Positions 57,778-64,000 of a DNA stretch of 64,000 nucleotides are shown here, in pieces. The notes beneath the pieces were generated by a model. That model made no database searches, had not been told where the DNA came from, and worked only from the letters and a program-made list of their open reading frames with translations. The DNA is taken from positions 458,780 to 522,779 of the forward strand of contig MU277680.1 of NCBI GenBank assembly GCA_022385805.1, in the 5' to 3' direction. This DNA comes from Pilatotrama ljubarskyi (lineage: Eukaryota; Basidiomycota; Agaricomycetes; Polyporales; Polyporaceae). Position 1 is the stretch's first letter. Every line of letters starts with the position of its first letter. The translations under genes and the position numbers were made by a program.

Positions 57778-60700
57778 ATGGCGGACCCCGCCCAGCTAGA
57801 GTCCCTTGAGGGCCAGGACCACGTCCCCGAACTGCCCAACCCCATTCAGATCGCCGCCGCGTACGGAAACGCGGCCGCGCACAACGCAGCGCACTCCAGC
57901 TCAAACTCGAGCCAGTCCACTCCCGAACAGCAACACTCGCAGCGGTCGCCCTCGATCGGCGAGACGTATGGCTCGCCGCTGCACCGGACGACGTCGTCCG
58001 CGTCGCACGTGGACATCGGGCACTTCGACCCGCAGGGCGTCGAGCAGCTCCGGCGGACGATGTCGATGCACTCGCAACAGTCGCAGTCGCACGCGGAGCT
58101 GCCGCGCTCCATCTCGCGCCACGCCGGGGCGGACAAGCGGAGCGCAGACTCGCGCTCGCAGGAATCGGACCTCACCCTCGCCGCCCCGATCGAGGGCCCG
58201 TTTGACTTTGAGAAGGCGTTGCGGAACGTCATCAAGAAGTGCGTCTTCTTTCTTCCTTCTTCGGCACGCGCGCGTCTTCCGGTTTTGGTGCTGACCTTAC
58301 CGTTCTCGTACGACAGACTCGACGAGTCCGACATCAAGCGCAGAGAGCTCGGCGTCGTCTTCCAGGACCTCCGCGTCGTCGGCGTCGGCGCCGCCGCGTC
58401 CTACCAACCCACCCTTGGCTCCGTCCTCAACCCCCTCAATGCCATCCGCAATATCCAAGCAGCGACGCACCCAGCCACGAGAGACATTCTTGTTGGTTTT
58501 GACGGCGTCGTGCGTCCGGGAGAAATGCTCCGTACGTTCTCCTCATTTCTCCCTCTTGGCTGCGCATATACTCACCCAGCGCTCCGTCTCGCACACGTAC
58601 AGTCGTCCTCGGGCGCCCCGGCTCCGGCTGCAGCACCCTCCTCAAGACGCTAGCGAACCAGCGGCAAGAATACCACGCCGTGCTCGGCGAAGTGTGGTAC
58701 GACTCGCTCACCCCGGACCAGGTCGAGAAACACTACCGCGGGGACGTGCAGTACTGCCCTGAGGACGACGTGCACTTCCCCACGCTCACCGTCGACCAGA
58801 CACTGCGCTTCGCGGCCACGACGCGCACGCCCCACACCCGTGTGGGCGGCGTGTCCAGGGACGAGCACGTGTCGCGCACGGTGGAAGTGCTAGAGACGGT
58901 GTTTGGCCTGCGGCATGTGAAGGACACGCTCGTCGGCGACGCGTCGATCCGGGGTGTATCTGGAGGAGAGAAGAAGCGCGTATCGATCAGCGAGGCGTTG
59001 GCTGCTCGCAGTCTGCTCACTTCCTGGGATAACTCCACCCGTGGTCTTGAGTGCGTCCATCTCCCACCCTGACAGCGAACATCTCTTTACTGACCCTGCG
59101 TAACGCAGTGCATCGACCGCGCTCGAGTTTGTGCAGGCGCTCCGCATCGCGACGGACATCGCCCGGCAGTCCACGATCGTGGCTATTTACCAGGCCGGCG
59201 AGTCGCTCTATAAGCACTTCGACAAGGTCTGCGTCATCTACGAGGGCCGACAGGTGTACTTTGGCCCCGCCGACAAGGCCCGCCAGTACTTCATCGACAT
59301 GGGCTACCAGCCCGCGAATCGTCAGACCACCGCGGACTTCCTCGTCGCAGGTAAGCGCCTTCCGTTGTCGTCCCACTCTTGGGATGAGTAGTGGCTGATG
59401 GCGCGATTCGCCAGTAACGGATCCGAACGGACGCATCGTGCGCGAGGGGTACGAGAACCGCGTCCCGCGCACGGCGGACGAGTTCGCGGAGTACTTCCGC
59501 AAGTCCGAGTTCGCGCGGCTCAACCGCGAGGATATGGACGCGTACCGCGCCGAGTTCGTGGGCAAGCCCGAGCGCGCGGACGCGTACAAGCAGAGCGTGA
59601 AGGCGGAGCACGCGCGGCACGCAAACAAGAAGAGCCCGTACATCGTCAGCATCCCGATGCAGGCGCGCGCGCTCATGCGCCGCCGCGTGCAGATCATCCG
59701 TGGCGGGATGGCCGCGCAGGTCATCCAGCTCTCGTCGTTCATCCTCCAGGCGATCATCATGGGCACGGTGTTCCTCAGGTTGAAGAACAGCACGGACACG
59801 TTCTTCTCGAGGGGCGGTGTGCTGTTCTTCTCGCTGCTGTTCTCGGCGCTGTCGACGATGGCGGAGATCCCCGCATTGTTTGGGCAGCGGCCGATCGTGC
59901 ATCGGCAGTCGAGGGCGGCGATGTACCATCCGTTCGTGGAGGGCCTCGCGCTGACGCTGGTGGACGTGCCGATCACGTTCATTACGATGGTCGTGTTCTC
60001 CCTCCTCATCTACTTCCTCGTCGGTCTGGAGCAGTCGCCTGCGCAGTACTTGTGAGTTGTCTTGTCTCTTGCCGCCTCTTTGCACTGCAGTGCGCTGACC
60101 TCCTGCGATTTTGCAGCGTCTTCCTGCTGTTCGTGTTCACTATGACTATCACGATGAAGGCGTGGTTCCGCTCCCTCGCGGCTACGTTCAAGAGCGCAGC
60201 TCCCGCTCAGGCAATCGCTGGTTTGACCACCCTCATCCTTGTTCTGTACACCGGATACAGTATCCCTCAGCCGTACATGATCGGCGCGCTGAAGTGGATC
60301 ACCTGGATCAACGTGCGTGTCTTCCCCTAGAATTTCCCCTAATGACGGTGCTAATTGCGCTCGGTCTGCAGCCCCTACGTTACGGCTTCGAGGCGTTGAT
60401 GGTGAACGAGTTCCACACCATCCATGCGGACTGCTCTGTGCTCGTGCCCCAGGGCCCTGGTTACGAGGGCATCACCCTTGCTAACCAGGTCTGCACGACG
60501 GTCGGGTCGACGCCTGGATCGCTCACCGTCTCCGGCTCTGACTACATCGCGCTCTCGTATGGCTACAGCTACAGCCACTTGTGGCGGGTACGTCGCATCG
60601 CACGCTTTACCACACACTACGGTTAACTAACTCGTCCCCAGAACTTTGGTGTGCTCTGCGCGTTCGGCGCGGGCTTCATCACGATTTTGCTCATCCTAAC

Positions 60701-63209
60701 GGAGAACAACACGAGCCTGGCGGGCGAGACGAGCGTCATGCTCTTTAAGCGCGGCTCCAAGTCCGACGTCGTCAAGGCGGCCGAGAAGGACGTCCGCGGG
60801 GACGAGGAGAAGGGCGGCAGCGCGACGAACACGCAGCACGGCGACGGCATCGACCTCAAAGAGATGAAGGAGGCGACGCCCGAGGTCAAGGACGTTTTCT
60901 CGTTCGAGCATCTGAACTACGTCGTGCCCGTCGGCGGCGGCAAGGAGCGCAAGCTGCTGGACGACGTTTCTGGGTACGTTCCCCCGGGGAAGCTCACAGC
61001 GCTCATGGGCGAGTCGGGTGCGGGCAAGACAACGCTACTGAACGTGTTGGCTGAGCGCACTATTGGCGGTGTTGTTACCGGCAACCGATACATGAATGGC
61101 CAGCCGCTGCCTCCGGACTTCCAGGCGCATACGTACGTGCATTACTTACTTGCGACGGGTATATATCTGACAGCGTATATAGCGGGTACTGCCAGCAGAT
61201 GGACACTCACCTGCCTACGTCTAGCGTCCGGGAAGCTCTGCTCTTCTCCGCGTGCCTGCGTCAACCCGCGTCCGTGCCGCTGGAGGAGAAGAAGGCTTAG
61301 TACGTCATGCACACTCTGTACTCGTCGTCATACGCTTACCCCCTTGAACAGCGTCGAGAAAGTGCTCAAGATGTGCGGGCTCGAGGCATACGCCGACGCC
61401 ATCGTCGGCTCCCTCGGCGTCGAGCACCGCAAGCGCACGACGATCGCCGTCGAGCTCGTTGCCAAGCCGTCGCTCATCTTCCTCGACGAGCCGACGTCCG
61501 GCCTTGACTCGCAGAGCGCGTGGGCGATCACGAGCTTCCTCCGCGACCTCGCCGACAGCGGGCAGGCGATCGTCTGCACGATCCATCAGCCGTCGGCGGA
61601 GCTGTTCCAGGTGTTCGACAGACTGCTGCTGCTGCGCAAGGGCGGACAGACGGTGTACTTTGGCGATATCGGACCCCGGGCGACGACGCTCATCGACTAC
61701 TTCGAGCGGAACGGCGGGCGGAAGTGCGATGACCACGAGAACCCGTGAGTGCATCGCTCGTTTGTTCAGACCGGACCTGGAGTCTGATATGCACTGCAGG
61801 GCGGAGTACATCCTCGACGTTATCGGTGCCGGTGCTACCGCCACTACGGACATTGACTGGTACGAGGCTTGGAAGAAGTCTCCCGAAGCCGCGAAGACCT
61901 ATGCGGAGCTCGAGCGCATCAACTCTGAGGGGCGCAAGAGGCCGCCTGTGCAGGCCACGCTGACCAACACGTTCCCGACATCGTGGGGCTACCAGCTGTA
62001 CACTCTGCTGCTCCGCGACGCGCAGGCTCACTGGCGCGACCCGACGTACCTTGTGGCCAAGATCGCTTTGAACATCGCCTCGGCTCTCCTCATCGGTTTC
62101 ACATTCTTCCAGGCTAAGACGACCATCCAGGGTACTCAGAATCACCTATTCGTGAGTGGCAAGCATCCCTCTCCGAACGAGGCGGGGCACTTATCTTCGT
62201 TTTCTCCAGGCGATCTTCATGTCAACCATCATCAGCGTACCGCTGTCGAACCAGCTGCAGGTCGCGTTCATCAATATGCGCAACGTCTACGAAGTCCGCG
62301 AACGGCACAGCCGCATGTACAGCTGGACCGCGCTCGTGACGTCGCAGATCCTGATTGAGATCCCGTGGAACATCCTCGGCTCGTCCCTGTACTTCCTGTG
62401 CTGGTACTGGACCGTCGGCTTCCCTACCTCCCGGGCGGGCTTCACCTACTTCATGATGGGAATCTGGTTCCCGCTCTACTACACTACTATCGGCCAGGCC
62501 GTCGCCTCCATGGCGCCTAACGCCGAAATCGCCGCGCTCCTTTTCAGTTTCCTGTTCTCTTTCGTGCTCACTTTGTAAGTGGGCTCCTTACTTTCTCATA
62601 TCGAAACGTGGCTGACTTTCTCCTCTAGCGACGGTGTTCTCCAACCATTCAGGCAACTTGGATGGTGGCAGTGGATGTACCGTGTATCTCCCTACACCTA
62701 CCTCATCGAAGCATTGTTGGGCCAAGGTATGCGATTCACTATACATACCGCTAGTGCGAATGTGGTGCTGACCCCAGCCCCTCATAGCCCTTGGCAAAAT
62801 GCCCATTCAATGCTCGGATGTCGAGCTCGTCACCATCCAGCCGCCATCAGGACAAACGTGTTCGCAATACATGGGCAACTACATCTCCCTCGCGGGCGGT
62901 TACATCACGAACCCCGACGCGACGAGCGGATGCCAGTACTGCTCCTTCAGCTCCACTGACGGCTTCCTGGGCACGAGCTTCAACATCTTCTACTCTAACC
63001 ACTGGAGAGACCTCGGTATCTTCGTCGCGTTCATTTGCTTCAACGTGAGCCTTCTTATGTCGTCGCACTCGCCATTTGAACGCTGACGACTTCTTCTACA
63101 GATTTTCTGTATTTACTCATTTACCTATATGTTCCGCGTACGCAGTGGTAGCTTGTTCGGCCCGCTCAAGAGCCGCATCGCAGCTCGCCGTGCAGCGAAG
63201 TCGTCCTAA
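57778..63209 (+). CDS. PDR-type ABCG multidrug transporter
   Basis: Full-length plasma-membrane pump of the pleiotropic drug resistance class, exporting hydrophobic toxins and possibly lipids or plant-wood compounds. Fifteen exons (57778-58238, 58317-58531, 58603-59050, 59109-59350, 59415-60051, 60117-60312, 60372-60587, 60642-61132, 61183-61299, 61352-61744, 61800-62151, 62210-62574, 62629-62726, 62788-63044, 63102-63209) give 1,531 aa. A Gln/Ser/His-rich N-terminal tail of about 150 residues precedes NBD1: Walker A '[16 protein letters not shown]' (Cys replaces the Lys, typical of PDR), '[16 protein letters not shown]', Walker B region '[17 protein letters not shown]'. Six helices follow, then NBD2 with '[14 protein letters not shown]' (about residue 928), altered signature '[15 protein letters not shown]', and '[17 protein letters not shown]'. 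The second membrane domain ends in a Cys-containing external loop ('GCQYCSFSS'), the last helix and a basic tail. Both halves show the asymmetric PDR pattern. Confidence 0.95.
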
Positions 63210-63464
63210 TCGCCTCTCCTTCATGCTCATTTACGCGTCATTTAGACGATCATCTACGGCTGCTATGCTTAGATTACCACCGGCAATCCACATCTAGTCG
63301 TTTCTGCTGCATTTCCTAGACTCGAGATTCCAAGGGGTTGGGCGAGAAGACGGTCATTGTTACCATATCCTGTACGACCATAATACAATACTTCGTCGAT
63401 TATAGATAGTATCACGGACAAGCATACATTGGTTATATATCCTCAATCTACAACCTGCGGGTGA
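63210..63464. other. Convergent 3' spacer, PDR transporter / methyltransferase
   Basis: About 255 bp, AT-rich, between two facing stop codons. It contains AATACAATA- and TATATAT-like stretches consistent with polyadenylation signals for both genes. Confidence 0.45.
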
Positions 63465-64000
63465 TCATACAATCTTCGTTGCTGTCCAGAACGCTGCGTG
63501 GTATACGTAACCGAGCATGCTCTGCGCGTTGTTGGTGTACGTAGTGTCGATCGTGCGCTCGTTCTACCAGCGCATTCAGGAAGAGATTATCCGCAGGAGG
63601 CGAAGGTACTCACGGAGATCTCGAATCCAATGTGACGAGCGAGTGCCTTGACTTCGTCCAGCGTGAGCTCAATGGATGGATCGTTCGTCGTGTTGTTCTC
63701 CCAGTGCCAAAGCAACGGACCTAGGAGCCGTAGACATGCACGCTCAGCACTTCAGCGTCATCAATCCTCCTCTTCTGACTTACCAAGGTTGATCCAAACG
63801 CCTCCTGGCGCGAGGATACGGTGGATGATGCGGAGATAGTTGACAATGTTCTTCGCCTGTTGCCCCGGTACAACATACGATTGCATCAGCATATCGTTCC
63901 TCGGAAGCAAGAACTAGCCATTCACCGTGTCGATGAAGAAACAGGTCAGCACGGCATCCCATTGTCCTGCTTGAGGTTCCCCCTCGTCGGCATCTTCTAC
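63465..64000 (-). CDS. CARNMT1: Carnosine N-methyltransferase-like gene, 3' part only
   Basis: SAM-dependent methyltransferase of the N2227 family; human CARNMT1 and yeast Ynl092w methylate carnosine. Only the C-terminal part lies in the window and the 5' end is beyond 64,000. Reading the complement, exons give 'QWDAVLTCFFIDTVNG', then 'NIVNYLRIIHRILAPGGVW' followed by INLGPLLWHWEN, then 'SIELTLDEVKALARHIGFEI', then 'MLGYVYHAAFWTATKIV' and stop at 63,465. The 'CFFIDT...GGVWINLGPLLWHW' pattern is diagnostic of the family. At least three introns fall within these 540 bp. Confidence 0.88.

Noticed and set aside
59017..60009. 330-codon open frame on the minus strand inside the PDR gene
   Set aside because: It overlaps exons with unmistakable ABCG motifs and crosses a confirmed intron; composition artefact.
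1..64000. tRNA, rRNA and CRISPR elements
   Set aside because: I scanned spacers by eye for GGTTCGAAT-type B-box sequence, rRNA-like blocks and regularly spaced short repeats, and found none convincing. A covariance-model search would be needed to exclude tRNAs fully.

Overview
This 64 kb window reads as nuclear chromosomal DNA of a filamentous Agaricomycete (Basidiomycota), most likely a wood-associated polypore-type fungus. Nearly every gene carries many spliceosomal introns of about 45-80 bp with GT-AG ends and visible CTAAC/CTGAC-like branch sites. Coding third positions are GC-rich. The gene content includes a FunK1 fungal-type kinase, a HET-domain protein, a myosin-motor chitin synthase, a Ste6-type exporter and a multicopper oxidase. 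The assignment below phylum is inference. I joined exons by hand. For the PH-domain giant, the CDF protein, the PAP2 phosphatase, SURF6, PTPA, the Ste6-like transporter, the transposase, the chitin synthase and the PDR transporter, the joined exons sum to an exact multiple of three with no internal stop.

Layout, left to right. 1-2.9 kb holds no convincing gene but contains two diverged copies of a sequence of about 270 bp. 2.9-14.4 kb is one 18-exon gene (+) for a giant disordered protein of about 3,495 aa with a PH domain and coiled coils. 15.0-17.5 kb is a Zrg17-like CDF-family protein (+). 17.9-18.6 kb is a PAP2 dolichyldiphosphatase-like gene (+). After 1.8 kb of gene-free DNA comes a HET-domain gene (+, 20.4-22.5 kb). 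SURF6/Rrp14 (-) and the PP2A activator PTPA (+) form a head-to-head pair at 23.0-26.5 kb. A Ste6-like full-length ABC exporter (+) fills 27.8-32.5 kb. Next are two minus-strand genes for surface or secretory proteins: a probably GPI-anchored acid phosphatase (33.0-35.1 kb) and a multicopper oxidase with an N-terminal membrane anchor (35.8-38.7 kb).

A complete pogo-like DNA transposon lies at 39,303-42,374, with 24-bp perfect terminal inverted repeats, a TA on each side and an open transposase gene. 42.4-44.3 kb is gene-poor with one doubtful small ORF. 44.3-50.8 kb is a class V-type chitin synthase with an N-terminal myosin motor (+). A FunK1 kinase (-) lies at 51.8-54.5 kb. About 3.3 kb without recognisable genes follows. 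A PDR/ABCG multidrug transporter (+) occupies 57.8-63.2 kb. The 3' part of a carnosine N-methyltransferase-like gene (-) runs off the right edge.

These genes do not form an obvious pathway. The main local relationships are the divergent SURF6/PTPA promoter, several convergent pairs, and the tandem phosphatase/oxidase pair with a transposon about 560 bp upstream of the oxidase start. The least conventional object is the giant PH-domain protein: it combines a PH domain, a tandem Cys-containing repeat, an Arg/Ser-rich block and C-terminal coiled coils.
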